A stretch of DNA of 64,000 bases. Origin: Pelodera strongyloides. Taxonomy: Eukaryota; Nematoda; Chromadorea; Rhabditida; Rhabditidae. The position numbers and the translations under genes were made by a program. How positions within the stretch are numbered: position 1 is the stretch's first letter; every line of letters starts with the position of its first letter. The notes beneath the pieces were generated by a model. That model did no database searches. It worked only from the letters and a program-made list of their open reading frames with translations, and was not told the DNA's origin. The stretch covers positions 1 through 64,000 of the forward strand of contig JAANDG010000129.1 in the NCBI GenBank assembly GCA_036852015.1, written 5' to 3'. This document shows positions 47,773-61,412 of the stretch, one piece after another.

Positions 47773-50700
47773 ATGAGTGCTGCTGAACTGAAAAGGGACT
47801 TGGAAATAACCAATAAAAACCTTGATTTTTATAAACAAAAAGTAAAAGGTGAGTCACTTTCTCTGATCCACATAATTCTTTGTTTTAGATCATGATTGAG
47901 TACTCCACAAGTTTTTACTTTATCTTATATAATTGTTTTCAGAGGTGGTTTCCGCTTACAAATCTCTGGAAGCCGAAAAGAAGGCGTTAGAAAAAGTTGT
48001 TTCATCAGTGGGAAGTTCTGTTGGAGGCGAGAAAAATGAATCGGTTTGTTTCTGTATTTTTTTTGCTTGTTATGTAGAATAGTAATTTATATGCAGAATT
48101 AGATATGTGTAATGCATTGCTCATAAGAAAGCTTGCACGATTAAAGAATGGTTGTGGTGTGAACATTGTACGCTTCGTACGCTTGATATCCGTTGCACCC
48201 TTGATCATATATTTTTATTCAGGCAACTCAGTTGGATACATTAAAGAATGCTCTTGGAGAACTTACAAGGGAGAAAATGAAGCGAGAGCAAGCATACTTA
48301 AGTGACAAGAAGGCACTTATGGTATGTCTTTTCCCTTCTTATTTTTTTGCGAACTATGTTTATGTTATTTTACCTGATTAGGGCTTTTACTCTTTCGTTT
48401 TGGGTATTATTATAAGAACCGTCTCATTTTGTTCTTGATTTTTTGGGGTGCTTAGGCGTCGCAGGCTTCCATTTCGTGATTCCATTTCGTGCATCGGGTG
48501 TCCTCGTTTAATAGTACAATTCAGGAGGAAGTCGAAAAGCAGAAGTCACGTGCAGACAAGATAGCCGATCAATTAAGAGATGCACAGGGACAATTGGAAC
48601 ATGCCGCCAAGATTGTCACTCGGGTTAAAGTAAGGCATACACCTTATTTACACAGCTGAAGTTAACGGACATGTTCCTCTGTAATTTCTGTATTTCAGGA
48701 GCAAAAGCAACGTATCAAGCAGATTGAAGCGCTCCGTGATAGTGAACTTCAAGACCACGGTCTTGTTTTGGCAGAACAACAAAAGAGATATGCCGAGGAG
48801 AAAACAAGGGCTGACCGAATGGCAAAGAGGGTAAGTATCACAATCAGTGCTACTATTCTTATAAGCATATGAGGTTTACCTTTCTATCCAAAACTGTTTT
48901 GTTCAGGTCGCGGAGCTTGAGAGGCGATTGCAAGAGAAGGATTCTTATTCCGACAAAAAGGATTCCGACATCAAAACACTCACAGAAAAGTATGGTCATT
49001 CTATTTCGTTCGTTTCTGTTTGCTAGACCATTATTCGTTGCGCAGTTTGGGTAGCTGAACTAGTTTTTTTAAAGGTCCACTCTACATGTAGTCTAGGCGT
49101 GTGACGCTGGTAAATAAATGTCAAATGCATACTTTCAGATTCACTGCCGAAATTCAAGAGTGGAAAGCTCAGGCAGTTGTAACACCGACTTTGCAGATAC
49201 TCCAGGATCAGATTCTCAATTTGAAGGTTTGTACAGCTTAGCACCCGCAGTTGAGCACTTCATTATCTCACTTTATGATCACAAGTTTGTCATTAGTGCT
49301 GTTTTGCCGAGGGATATCAAATTCCGACACTGTTTGATGTTTCCTCACTATCAACTGTTTTGTTCTTTCAGAAAGAACACGAAACGGCCATGAAAGAGTC
49401 GAGAACAAACCTTAACTACGAATGCACTGGCGTTGAGGAAAATAGGTATGCATTTGTTTTCACTCATCTGTTGTAAGCTACACGTTATTGTCTACAACTC
49501 CCACTTTTAGGAGGCGAGATCTTGAGGACAGAATTGTCCGCTTAACTGAGCAGTCTGCTTCAGCCGAGAGGAAATATGAAGAATGTGACCAAAGGCTAAA
49601 GGACAAAGAAAAGGAGATTGAGCAGTTGAAAGAGGTATTGTTCGCTTACGTCGTTAACAAATCCATGCCTACTTGGGTCTCACTGTCTGACTTGTCACAC
49701 ACACACACACATTTGTTGCACCTATTGGATTTTACAGGCAGTGGGTCGACCGCACACCCCTTTGAAGGAATCGAAAGCGAATACGACCGATGCAATTGTA
49801 GCCTTTGAAAGTGCGTTCGAATTAGTACGAAAGGAGCAACCCGACTTCGATATATTTGGTTTGTTATTGTTTTCGAAAATATTGTGACGATTTGTTGGAT
49901 ATAAAGTAATAATTCAGAATGTGCTATTGAAGTATCGGGAAAAACAGAGAAAGCGAATCCGTGTATTTGCTTGTTAGTATTCAAAAGATTGACCGATGTT
50001 ACGCTGAGTAGGTAAATACTGAACATGTAAACGTCTCACCCGACCCATACGCGCTATTAAACTGATCGTACCAGATCACTGTTATTTAAGGATATAATTG
50101 TATGTTGCAGTATTTCGTATCGATACTACGGACGTAAGGTTTACTAAATGTGTCCTTTACAGGCGCAGTCGGCGCTCGAGCAGAAATTTGCAAATGGAAG
50201 GAGAAAATTGAAAAATTGTCTGACGACTTTGAGAGATACAAGATAAAAGCCGAGGTGGCTCTGAAGAAAAAGGTATAGTCGATTCCTCTGCCTCGAGAAT
50301 TCGAGTTTATTTTCAATGTTATATAACCTAGTCATGGCCTTTGCTTGAATTATTCCTTCATATACTGCGCTGAAGAACGCGATCGGTAGTATTTTCATTT
50401 TCTTGTAATTGTAAAAAAAAACCTTTTTAGTCATCAACAGAAGATTCAAGGGATTCTTTGGGCAATGATGATGGTCTTCGACAATTAATCGGACAACTTC
50501 ACGATAAAATGAGGAGCCTGGAAGTGGCACATTCAACGGATAGAGCACAGTATGAGACGGTGTGTTTAGCTTTATTAATTTCATTTATTCACTTCACATC
50601 TACGTCGACATTATTTCTTGACACGCTGTTGGTTAGATGTGTTACAGTTCAGCTCGCCAGATGAGAATAATAAATAACCACTATGCGAAACTCAAGTAAA

Positions 50701-52762
50701 CCTTTTTAGACTCTTCAAACAATGCGCCAGCGAATTTCCGAATTGGAACTCAGCGAGCAGCACTTCCGAAATGAAGCCAAAAAGGAAATGACGACAAAGA
50801 GTAGGTTGTTTTGTGTTGCGTTTTTCAATTATGAATATAAAACTTTTTAAACACGATGAATCTCGAAAGTAGGCAAGGAGCTTACCTTTAGTTAGCTTTA
50901 TGAATTGTAGGCCTCACTTATTGCATAACATGGTTGGAGAACTCATCCCCACCGTCGTGTGACCATCTAAAATATCAGTTCTCACGTCAATATCTGAATC
51001 CAAACTACTGTGCGCGTGGCATAAACCCGTGTAGCATCTTAGTATTATCTACTACGACTATTTTGGTTTATTTTCATTAAAACGTTTATTGTTTAGTCGC
51101 CGAAATGGAGATTGAAATGCGGAGACAACGAGAACGAACTACCGATCTTCTAGCCGAGAAAGAGAGCGAATTAGAAGCAACGCGGTAAGTCTTATACAAG
51201 AGTCTGATACGGAAGTGCTTGCCACTGGCCTGAGACACCCGATCCTTGTTTATTTCAGAAACATTCTCGTCACATTGAGAAGTGAACAGTTCAATTGTGC
51301 TCCAGTGGATCCATCGCATAAACGACAATTGTCGAAGAAGAAAAGTCACGAGTTGAGCAAATATGGAGAGAGAAGAAAGAGTTCAGGTTTGTCTAATCGA
51401 TACTCTGAATAGTGCTCGTTCCTCTTGTTAAATTTATTTTACTTTCAAATGAATCCCATTCAGGTACGAGAAGAAGCACAGATTCAATTTCAAGCGCATT
51501 TGAATATCATCCAGGTAATAAAGTGTTCCATTTGTTTCATGAAACTTTAACGAGAGTATGCATATACTATAAAGTGACGCTGATTTATGTTTGTTGTCAT
51601 AGTAGTTTGAGAAGCTGAAGACTGGGGGATGACTACCAATGCTGACACTACCAATGAGACAAAATGTGAAGACCATTTCACACTCACAATTTCTATTCAT
51701 TAATTGAATTCAGAGTCGACGAGCCACATTCCACTTGCAAATGAATCCAGAAACATTTATTATGAAGAGGAAATGTCGAAAAAGGATGCGGAGATAAGGG
51801 AATTGAGGTGAGCATCAAATAAGATACATAATTGCGAATAATAAGGCGGCCAATTGCTTCCTCGCGTGGTAATTTACAGTCGAAGGTATCAAGGTACTAT
51901 TCCAAGCCTATTTAGATTGTGTATTTATAGCTTCATTTTTACTTCAATTCTTAGCTGGTCGTTTCAGGAATTCGCTTCATCAAATGGATTACCGTACGCG
52001 TGAACTGGAGCAGAACCATCTGACGAAAGACCTTCAGCAACACGAACAAGCTGACAAGCTCAAGGAGGAAATAAGGATTCTCGAATGTAAGCATTTCACA
52101 TCAGAAGTTAAACATGTGTAGAGGAATAGAACGTTGCGTGATCGTTTTACTTTGTTTTGAGTCAACCAGAGTAAACAAGATTTTGTTATTACATTCATTT
52201 ATGCAGAAATGGCGCAGTGTTTTTTCTGTCTTATATAATCAGTGTGTACGCAGAGAATTTCATGCGATTGATTATTGTGCGTTTCCACTCCACTTAAAAA
52301 AAATTATTCCAGCCAAACTGAAGCTGTTGTCGTCCGGTGGCGATGTTGAGTATTTGAGGAATATTTTCGTTCAACTCCTAGCGTGTAAGAGTGAGGCTGC
52401 AAAGAAGAACATTCTAAAGGTAAGGTTTACTCCCAGTATCTATTGGCCACCATTGTACATGATTGAGCACCTTCATGGGTACCCGAATTCTAGCGCTTTC
52501 AATACTAGAAAGTAAATTATATCAAGAAAGTTGTAGACAAACGTTTACTAGCACATCTGGTAAATATGAAGAAGTCTGTTCGATAATATGAAGAAGTCTG
52601 TTAGCTGCAAACGCAGCTAACAGACTTCTTCAAAAATAGTCATTGCGCTGGTATTTTGTCCATGTATTCGCCTCCAGCAATAACTTTTTCGTTTAGGCAA
52701 TGGGAATGTGTCTCAAGCTGAGCCCAAACGAGATGAAGGTTATCGATCGAAAGGCTTTATAG
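47773..52762 (+). CDS. GRIP-domain coiled-coil golgin, GCC1-like
   Basis: This is a long coiled-coil protein expected to tether vesicles at the trans-Golgi through a C-terminal GRIP domain that binds Arl1 GTPase. Twenty exons join in phase to 645 residues: 47773-47848, 47943-48043, 48223-48321, 48525-48629, 48699-48830, 48907-48989, 49139-49226, 49372-49445, 49511-49634, 49738-49810, 50163-50272, 50431-50559, 50710-50800, 51097-51184, 51259-51386, 51464-51514, 51714-51807, 51968-52086, 52313-52419 and 52697-52762. Residues 1-~585 are mostly heptad-type E/K/Q/L-rich helix with Ser/Thr-rich breaks (~490-525). The end, VEYLRNIFVQLLACKSE followed by MGMCLKLSPNEMKVID, matches the GRIP consensus, including the conserved Tyr that contacts Arl1. 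The overall layout fits GCC1/GCC88; other GRIP golgins are possible. Candidate AATAAA signals are at 53168 and 53321. Confidence 0.88.
49696..49710. repeat. (CA)n microsatellite in golgin intron
   Basis: A run of about seven CA dinucleotides lies 27 nt before the acceptor of the tenth golgin exon. Confidence 0.85.
52563..52631. repeat. Direct repeat and 19-bp perfect hairpin in last golgin intron
   Basis: An 18-mer occurs at 52563-52580 and again at 52585-52602. The second copy extends into a perfect hairpin with arms 52590-52608 and 52613-52631 and a 4-nt loop. It lies in the intron before the GRIP-terminal exon. Confidence 0.95.
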
Positions 52763-53265
52763 ATTACTGTATATAAGACGGTAAACGCTTTGTTAAAACT
52801 GCTTATTACTTTACCATAGAAATATATTTATTCACAAAATGACGTCATAATTCCGAGTGACTGGTTTAGAAACATATCAGCCGATGTACAATTTACTAAT
52901 TATTAAACCCGAGTTTGAAAACGATTTCGATTCATTTTTTCCAGTGTTTATTGTGCCTTACAATTCCAGGGAGTAGAACGCTTGTACAGAATGAAAAGTT
53001 TTTATAATCATGTTTAGATTCGTAGCGACGAATGTTGTCATATTTTTCTGCGTATTTTAAGTTTGCTTTACTTTCCTGCTTACATTATTTGATGTATGGG
53101 TCTTAACTCTTGGTTCGTGAAAAACTTATCACGCTAATTTTTTTTCTTATGCATTGATGCAATATGAAATAAAATAATTTTGATTTTTTTCTTTTTAAGT
53201 GACGCTTTCGAGTCAAAGACATTTTTGGAGCGAAAAAAAAAATACCAGCGCAATGACTATTTTTG
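52631..53265. repeat. 27-bp perfect inverted repeats flanking the last golgin exon
   Basis: Positions 52631-52657 (last intron) and 53239-53265 (3' flank, probably 3' UTR) are exact reverse complements. The 581 nt between them contain the terminal coding exon, its stop codon and one AATAAA. The left arm shares its first base with the end of the 19-bp hairpin. Confidence 0.95.
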
Positions 53266-54763
53266 CGTAAACGACCTGTTTGTACATAATCATATAAAAG
53301 CACATAGGTAAAACTTCCATAATAAAACGGTATCGGTAACTTTGATTCTGTGCAAGTTGCATATTAATTTAGTCTCGTCATCAGCTTCTGAAGCTGTGTA
53401 TGCCAATGGTTAACAAAAATAAATCCAGGTCCTATTTCCAAGAAATGTTTCTTCAAAATCGTCCCGCTAAAACACGCTCACTATTTGCTGATAGATGAGT
53501 ATTCCAACTCAATTATGCGCCTCTTTGTCTCATTGGAAGGAGGTTTTGTTCAAGGTCACTTTGTTATATTTCAGCCGCTTAGTGCACCCACTCGATATAA
53601 TAAACCCCCTTAGAGTTCACTCTTCTCGTTTACAATACCCTATTAATTACATAATCTTCCCCCAAAATAGTTTAAAAAAGGGAGGACTATCGGTATGAAC
53701 TGTTTCTAACTCAAACCTTATATTACCTCACACGTCTTAGTTCCATATTGAACAATAAACCCGCAAGTCCCTGCGTATGGTTAGTGAAACCTAGTTATGT
53801 GACTCTCAAAGAGTGCAGGCTATGACTTCTATGCACATAAGGTTTATCCTATGTATATCCTAAGAAAGCCTGTGAATTCGGCCAAGTAACTTTTCAACAA
53901 TGCAACTTCCATGGGCTATTTTTACGTCTTAATCGCGGTGGGAAATGGTATTTCAACTGTCGGTTTACATCAAAGAGGAAAGATTTGCGAATAATTGTTG
54001 CGGATAGCTGGTTTGACCATTTGGCTAAGGAGAAGAGTTCAGTGACAAGTGGGAAAAAAATGTCTTTGATTTCGTAATTACATATGTGACCAATTTGTAT
54101 GTCTCCTTATCTAGATGAAATACGCCTTATGCTTAACAGCCTAGCAACAGTAATTGGTTAGTTTCATATGTGTGGGCTGTTGCTGTTTCCATCTCCGCAA
54201 CTGATAGTTAAATTAAAGAAGGTCACAAATGAACCTTAGTTCCACCGCCAATTGGAATACCCTAACCTATCCCCCGAGGGATTAAATAAACATTTTCGTT
54301 TCTTTTTGTTTGAAAGTGCGTGCTGCACTTTCTTTTTGTGCGCGTGGCGCGCGTTTAAAGAAAGAAATAAGTTGGAAATGCGGATTATCCTTCAACTGAG
54401 AGAAGAATGCTTTGTGTTTCAGTACTATATTGTAACCACAACGGACATGTCAACTAAAAGAGACCAATTTTGGCTGACAGTTAGGAGAAAAGCGAGTCAC
54501 TTGGACAAAGAAGCGAGGAGACGCAAAATATTATTCAAATAAGGTCATTTGACAATTAAGTTGGTGATTTTTTCTTTCCCATGGTCGAGTTGCAACATAA
54601 ACATAGGCAATTATAGTTTGTGCTGCAAAAACACAAACTATCCTCCAAGTGTGGTTTTCATGCTAATTTCCGTTCAGAAGGCACAACCGTTTCTAAGACA
54701 CTGGTCTATGTTGTTTGGTTTTCACAATTTGAAATCCAACTTGAACTCTGTGTTTATTTGCAG

Positions 54764-55216
54764 TTGGCTGTCAAAAAATGGTGTCATTTGGATGACAAGT
54801 TGGTGTCTCTGAAATGGTAGGTACCCGTTGTCCACAATGACCATCATTCATTTCGCATGTGTTTCCTGGTGGCAACGCAACATAGACACAGAGTTTGCCG
54901 CTATCCATAAACCATGCACCATTTGCTTTAGTACCTATGGGTAGCGCACCTAATGCACACCAAAATGGTACACTGTTGTACGGAATTTTCAGAAAACCAA
55001 CTTTACGAAAGTTTTTGAGTAGAACTCAAGCGTATAATTGCACTGTACATTTGACCTACATAGCTGAGTGCTTACATTTTGTTTTCGTTTGTTTCCCTTT
55101 CATCTCATAGGTATCGTACCCAGGAATGGGAGGACCGAGAGGTGACGACTCCCAAAGTCCCAATGTCTCCCACTTCATTAACAAAGCAAATAAGACGGTG
55201 CGGGTATCAAGAGTGA
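54764..55216 (+). CDS. Weak candidate for two terminal exons of an unknown gene
   Basis: Exon 54764-54816 follows a strong TTTATTTGCAG acceptor and ends in a GTAGGT donor. It joins in phase to 55111-55216, after a CATCTCATAG acceptor, ending in TGA. The frame begins LAVKKWCHLDDKLVSLKW and continues with a Thr/Ser/Pro-containing, basic tail. I could not place an upstream exon, although an open frame at 54361-54541 with basic residues lies before it. No family is recognised. Confidence 0.22.
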
Positions 55217-58200
55217 CATGAATGTTAGCCCCTGACAGACGTACGACAACAAGCACAGCAAACCATAACTGTTTATTTCTGCAACACTCATAACAATTTA
55301 AAAGGAAGATCGCTCACTAAAACTACCCCTAGTCTTTGTCCCTTACTTAATCCTCTTTATTACCTTTGTAGCCACCGTTTTACATTGGTGGAACCCAGGT
55401 GCTCGCAACGCATTATGAGAAGATCAGACACTAATTGCTACTGTGTTGAACTACGCCCAATCAAGAGAGCATTCAACCACCACCTTCGTTATGTACACTA
55501 TTTGAGATTGGGATAATACATCATTGAGAGAGTCTTATTTCAATAGACTGTACTATTCGTGTTCATAAGAACCTTCCAATGCACAATGGTACTTATTAAT
55601 CAAGTAGAAACATATTTGATAGGAGATTTACTATGGGGGTGGCGGACTCATAAGATGAAAAATTACAGTTACGTATACTTACTGCGACTATAACGGTCTG
55701 TCAGTTTGTTCGTTCTTTTATGATATTCCACATTGTCCTAAATTGCATGACCATGGAGTGAGTCTTTGGATGTGGACGTGTGGAGGATACTATGCCCTCA
55801 TCTCCTAATTCAAGTTTGCATATGAGTGTTCATAACCGCAAATCCACTCGATCGCGGATGGCTCGGAACATGCTAATCATCGTTTCTTCCATTCAATTGA
55901 GGTCCCCAAGAGACCTCGGGGCGCGACAAGCTGATTACCTGCCAACTGCTACTCCTCTGTTCTCCTAAGCCCTACAATCATAACCTGATTATGCGCCAAA
56001 TTGAGACACCGTAAGAATATGCAAATTGCTAGCGGAAGACAAAAAGCATACTCTACCAAGCATCAAAGCCAACAGCGGATTTTTTCGGGAGCAAGCCCTT
56101 ATTTTCTGTTTTATGACATACTCCTACCATTAGGCTTAAGGAAGACCACATTCGTTTCGCGAAGCACAAAGCCTCTTTTAACATCATACAGTAGGCAACA
56201 ATTCAATTCGTCAATCAGAGCGGTTTCCGAATAGAAATGTAAACCCACAATGAGACTCAATTCATACTCAAGGGAATATATCATTGACATTGAGAAAGAT
56301 TTCCTCTGATTGAATCATAGCATAGAGAAGAACTTTGACTTGCTGATGAGATCAGATGAGGATATATTCAACACAGCCAGAAAAAACATGGTCACTTTTG
56401 TTGCAATCAAAAGTTGCACAAAAAGAAAAACTGTCCAATGGAATTCCCGAGAGGGTTTAAAGGGAACTAGTGCATCTTACTGTAAGTTTGTCCCCAGACC
56501 ATAAAGTAGGCGAATGAGTCTTTATGTTTCTTAATTTGAAAAGAGTTCATCGATAATTCTTTCTGACAAATATCCTAAAATAATGTTCTCGGCGCCTTAG
56601 TCTTAACCATATGTAGCTGTTTCATTTTTCTGTCGAAAACACACATGGGTGAACAGCTGCACTCTTTTTCGTCTCGCTTTGCTTTGAAGTCAATTCAACA
56701 CAAAGAAATTCAGAATGATAAAGATTAAGTTTTGCAGCTGTATGCCGGTCGAGAAAATCTCGCCCAGACATTTCGATACATGTGAGGCACTGAACCTTCG
56801 AGCTTCTAGGAACATGTTCAATAATATGTTCTATGGTTGACCTGAAAGAAACAAGAAAAATATTATTTCATGAAATATGCATTGGTTCCAAATTCCCATT
56901 GTAACCGAATATGATCTATTCGTGTCGTGTTCAATCAAATCTAACAATGGCCCAGGTGAATAACACAGTATCGCTCTTTCTCGGCTCTGTTTATTCCTTT
57001 GTTACTCATCATCACACGAAAGCGGTAGAGGAGAGTTAATCTTAAATATAGACACCGGCACGCTAATACGATAAGAATAGTCAACTGGAGAATCGCTATT
57101 GTTTCTTGTCAGGAAAATATTTTCAAAATTTTTTTTTGGAAAATTCGAAACAGAGAACCCATTGTCATTTTGTTAGAAACTTAAAGGTTTAGGTTTCTAA
57201 GATCCCTCATTGGTATGTAATCCGTTCAACGACTAATATGTTAACCTTTAACTTAGCTACTAATAGGGTTACCTTTAAAACCCCCTCAGGCAATGATCCT
57301 TCCGGTATTTTGACAATGGACACCCGAGATAATTGTGACATTGACACCTTCTATCGAATTGACTAACCGTTTATCTCGCTTTTTTAATCTACTAATTGTA
57401 CACTGGTTCTGGGAGTGACTAACTGAGAACTCATTCTGCTGTTTGTTAACTTTAGTTAACGGCCCCAAGCACTTGCCAGTTACCTACATGAAGAAGAAGA
57501 TATCCATCTCCTCGTTTTTCTTTGTTTCCACTTCGTTCAACCGTTGGATAATGGCCGTTATATGTCTTTTCTGTTTGAGCACAATGGATCCTTTATGCCC
57601 ATACACCAACAATTCTTATGTTCATATTTCCCCGTTTACTTCTCTGTCAATTCTTTCCCCTTAAATTTGATTCGCTCCTCCAATTTGAGACCGCATAAGC
57701 ATCTACTGTTTTCTTCACAAGAGAAGAGCCACAAGAGTGGACCCTTTCCGACTGGAGCTTCCACTTACTTTTCTCTTATACAACAATCCAATTTGCATAC
57801 GCACGACCGTTGCTAAAGAAAGATATTTAGAAATTAAAGTCAAGTATAAAATGCAGACATGACAAGAGGGGTAAAAAAAGGAAACATGCAAGAGTCCACG
57901 TTGTTATTCTCGTTTTTCGGTTCACAGAGTATTTTCTAATAGAAAGTAATTCAAGGGGTGTTGTCTCTCTTGTTCGCTCAAAAAAAGCGTTTCCCATAAC
58001 ATGTTGAAGGGGATGTGTAGCTTACAACATATTGTTTTGGAAATAAATATTACCTATAGTAAAGAACCATCAATCATCATAACATATAACATATTCAGTC
58101 AATGACCTGATTCAGCCAATCAAACACACAACCGCAATAGAGCACGCGTAAGTACTTATGCAAACATGACATTGCCACTCAATTACCTAATCACTTGCCT

Positions 58201-59105
58201 AATTTGTAACTTGATTCCAAACAGGTTACTGTTCTCGTGGATTGTTGAAGACGCAATACGGACTGTGCTTTCTTCCAATATGTTTGAGTGCCGCTAGCAA
58301 GCTAATGCGAACCTAATAATAAGTGTTGAGACAATAACAAGATTCGTATATTTTGCGGACAACACTGTACGACAGTGGCGCATTTTATATGTAGACTTTC
58401 GTTTTGCATGCTTTATCATAATTCGGTAGGCCTCTTATTGTTGGCTAGACCCTACCCGAATCTTACAGACAGCCTTGGTCCCGGGCTTCTTCAGAGTCCG
58501 TTCGCCCCGCCCAGTGCTCCCTTTTGTAATCACAAAAGTGCGGCTAGCTCTAATCAAAGAATTACCACCGGCAACTTCTTAAACTGACCTTGATATCGGC
58601 TGGATTCCATTAATATTTTTTTCCTTTAGTCACTACGCCATAATTATTTTGTCTATTCTAAATTATGTATGAGTGGAGTAATTGGCTATTAAGTGTTCCC
58701 TTACAATTGTAGTAAGCAACTTATTGTTAGTTGTTTTTTCTGTGTGACTACTGTCGTTTTCTTTTTTTCCAGTTCTGACTGTATTATTGCACCTTTATTC
58801 AGGAAAACAATTGTAATTGCTAGCGATTATACATCAGGCTAACGCTTCTTGCAAAACTTGTTGAAAAAGGCATTCATTGTATTTATTTAAGAAACGTTGC
58901 GAGTTGGGTATCATTTTGGGTGGGCGGTGCTTAGGGTATTGTTAAACCAATGAGCGCGCCGCTTGCCAATCTTAGCGCCGCCCCTTATGGGAAGTTGGAT
59001 TGACCGGTTCCTATTGAAATCGTAGTCTATGCCGAGCCGCATCAAGTACTAGTTCCTTGTTTCGGGAACATAGTTTCACTCTCATTTTCGACCACTCTTT
59101 TAAAT

Positions 59106-59122
59106 ACACACACACACACACA
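59106..59122. repeat. (CA)n microsatellite
   Basis: About eight CA dinucleotides in intergenic DNA. Confidence 0.85.
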
Positions 59123-61404
59123 TAGCACTGCAAGTACGTGGTAGAGACAGGCTGTATGGCATTTGAAAGGGCTTTTGGAAAAGAAATGTATTCAACAACT
59201 ATCTTGTTTTCCGCTTTTTTTTCACGCACATCGCTTTCATTGAGTTCCAGCTTTTTGAAGGACATCCCACCCTCAGGATCGAAGAGAAGAAAACAGAGGA
59301 TGTGTTGCAAAGCTCACTCTCACTTCTTGCGATGGCACTGCAATAAAAACGGATTGTGCCACCAGAACTATCACCGTGTGATAGGCGTGCCACCCATATC
59401 AAGACACTAGAACATCACCCCCATTATGCACTAAAGGCAAAGACCTAAAAATACACCCCCTTCTTTTCACTTTTTTTTTGCCTTACGTTTATGCAAATTT
59501 GATTCACTCAACAACTGCTTTGTTCTGTCGGGAGGGAAAAACGAATTACTTTGTTTGCGTGTAGTGTTTATTGTCCTCTTTGTAAGGCACTACAGACCTT
59601 TTGTCTACATTTACATCTCAATTTGTAAAAGGATCCTGTGACTCAAGTAGAGAGAAATAATGAAATATTTGTGTATCATATCAACTAAATTAACCAAATA
59701 GCATTCCATTATTTGTGCTTGTAAATCGTTTTCATTATGTCTATGGGAAGCAGTAGGATTTGAAATTGCAAAACATCTTGACATTAGACCGTAATCATTG
59801 TTATTCTGCTTCAAGCAACTACTCATATAATAGACGTGAGATTACTGTATGTGTTTATCTTTTCTATTCATACGCATATTCTTGTGCACTATATCATCAT
59901 CGTCGTCTACTTCCCCGTTTTCTCCGCGTGTTTTTGTGTGTTGAGATTTCACACCCGATCACGGCATCATTTGCATGTTGTTTGTCGTATTCCTTTTCAA
60001 TCCAATCCATTCAATCGCCCCTATTTCTCTCAATTGCCCTTATGTCTATTTGTTCTGCCATAGCGGTGGCCGGTCCGCGCTCTCCAGTTCAAAGCGGACG
60101 CGTATACGGAATCCACACCAAACAGAAAACATATACGGCACTCATTTTCACGTGACGCGCACCACTTCCGCGCGCAAAAACAACAACACCAATTCTAATC
60201 CCAACGATTCGTTTCGTGTAATATAGACATATCAATTACACAAAGCATTTTACGATGTCCTTCCGTATTATTTAACGAATACAATGCAAAAAAAAAACTA
60301 TTACTGCATATTATTTGAATACGAGACTTGCCATACCATTACTAATGGGACTAGACTAAGTTTCGCTATTTCATAATTTGGTGTATGGTTCACTTGTCAT
60401 TCACCAAATGGCTCGAAGATCTTGTTGATCTTCAGCGAGTGTTACTGTCTCTCAAGAACCTTCAATGCTTTTCTCACTTTCATGTTTTGATCATATTCAA
60501 TTGTCATACTCTTCTACCATGGTTAGACGTTCATGCTAGCAAAATTTGAGCATTTTCTTTTGTCTTACAAACTAGTGCCACTTTTGTCTTATGGAGGATT
60601 TTACCGCGTTAGAGGTATTTGCTTTTCAACGTCAACATTTCAGCCCTCATTCATTTTTATCCTTTTCAACTTTGCAAGCATATGTGACCTAAAGGAAGTT
60701 TATCCTGCTTACACATGCATCTTATCCACGTATGAGAGGTTCCGATCTATCTTACACTAGTAGTTCACATTATGTTCTTGAAATAATTGTTGTTTGTTTT
60801 AAGTACCTCATTTATTTATCAGTTAATCTTGTGAAGCTAGTACGCGTAACGGCCTGAGCTACTGGTTCTTTTTGTAACAAACGGTAAATTTACCATACTC
60901 CTGTCGAACTATTTGTGTGGATATATTTGTTAAATGTTTTGTGAGACCATTTGAGCTTCGTTCCTTTTTCCGTATTAAAATTTATGGTAGTCAGTAAGTG
61001 ATGATTCGTCAAAGACATAATTGTGTTGTGAATGGCAGCACTAGAGTCATCCAAGGGGAAACACGCATTATTATATTTTGAGGGAGAACATGAAATAATA
61101 CACATAGAGACTCTTGTTGAAAGGTAATGCCTCCAAAATTGTCAATATACTTAGAGAGACATATACTTGCCTTCCTTATTGAGTGGTTTTCGACATCATG
61201 GAGACCTTTTTTACCGTCTCTATATCAATCTTGGTTTTACCGTGGCTTACAAGAAGCTGTTTCAGTGACTGTCTAGTTCATTGATACAGATCATGAATGC
61301 TTAGAACGTTTGAGTATTTTGGCAGAAATTATACACACTATGTCGGAACATTATCGCGCGTTTGTTCAGAATTTTGTTCCACGTTCCTCATCTAATGTGA
61401 TCAG

Positions 61405-61411
61405 ATTTCAG
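61405..61411 (+). promoter_or_regulatory. Putative spliced-leader acceptor of the SOX gene
   Basis: GATTTCAG ends at 61411, one base before the ATG at 61413. An acceptor this close to a start codon with no coding exon upstream is typical of SL1 trans-splicing in nematodes. Confidence 0.55.
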
Positions 61412-61412
61412 A

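Larger units (their letters stand above)
52763..61412. other. 8.6-kb gene-poor region upstream of the SOX gene
   Basis: Apart from the golgin 3' flank and a weak two-exon candidate at 54764-55216, I see no gene. ORFs of 60-131 codons exist without motifs. Notable patches are two CCAAT boxes 19 nt apart at 58947 and 58966 in a GC-rich segment, a (CA)n run at 59106-59122, and a CpG-rich patch at about 60060-60180 with a CACGTG. Such a region before a SOX gene could hold distal regulatory elements, but that is inference. Confidence 0.5.

Noticed and set aside
54252..54542. 96-codon plus-strand ORF ending in a basic stretch
   Set aside because: It starts with TTG and has no clear donor to connect to the exon pair at 54764; kept only as context for that candidate.
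55780..55968. 62-codon ORF in a GC-richer patch
   Set aside because: No splice sites, motif or conservation evidence; a single-exon ORF of this size is expected by chance.
59760..60155. 131-codon plus-strand ORF
   Set aside because: Despite its length, it shows Cys/Ser/Tyr-rich composition typical of non-coding AT-rich DNA and runs into an unrelated CpG-rich patch without a motif.
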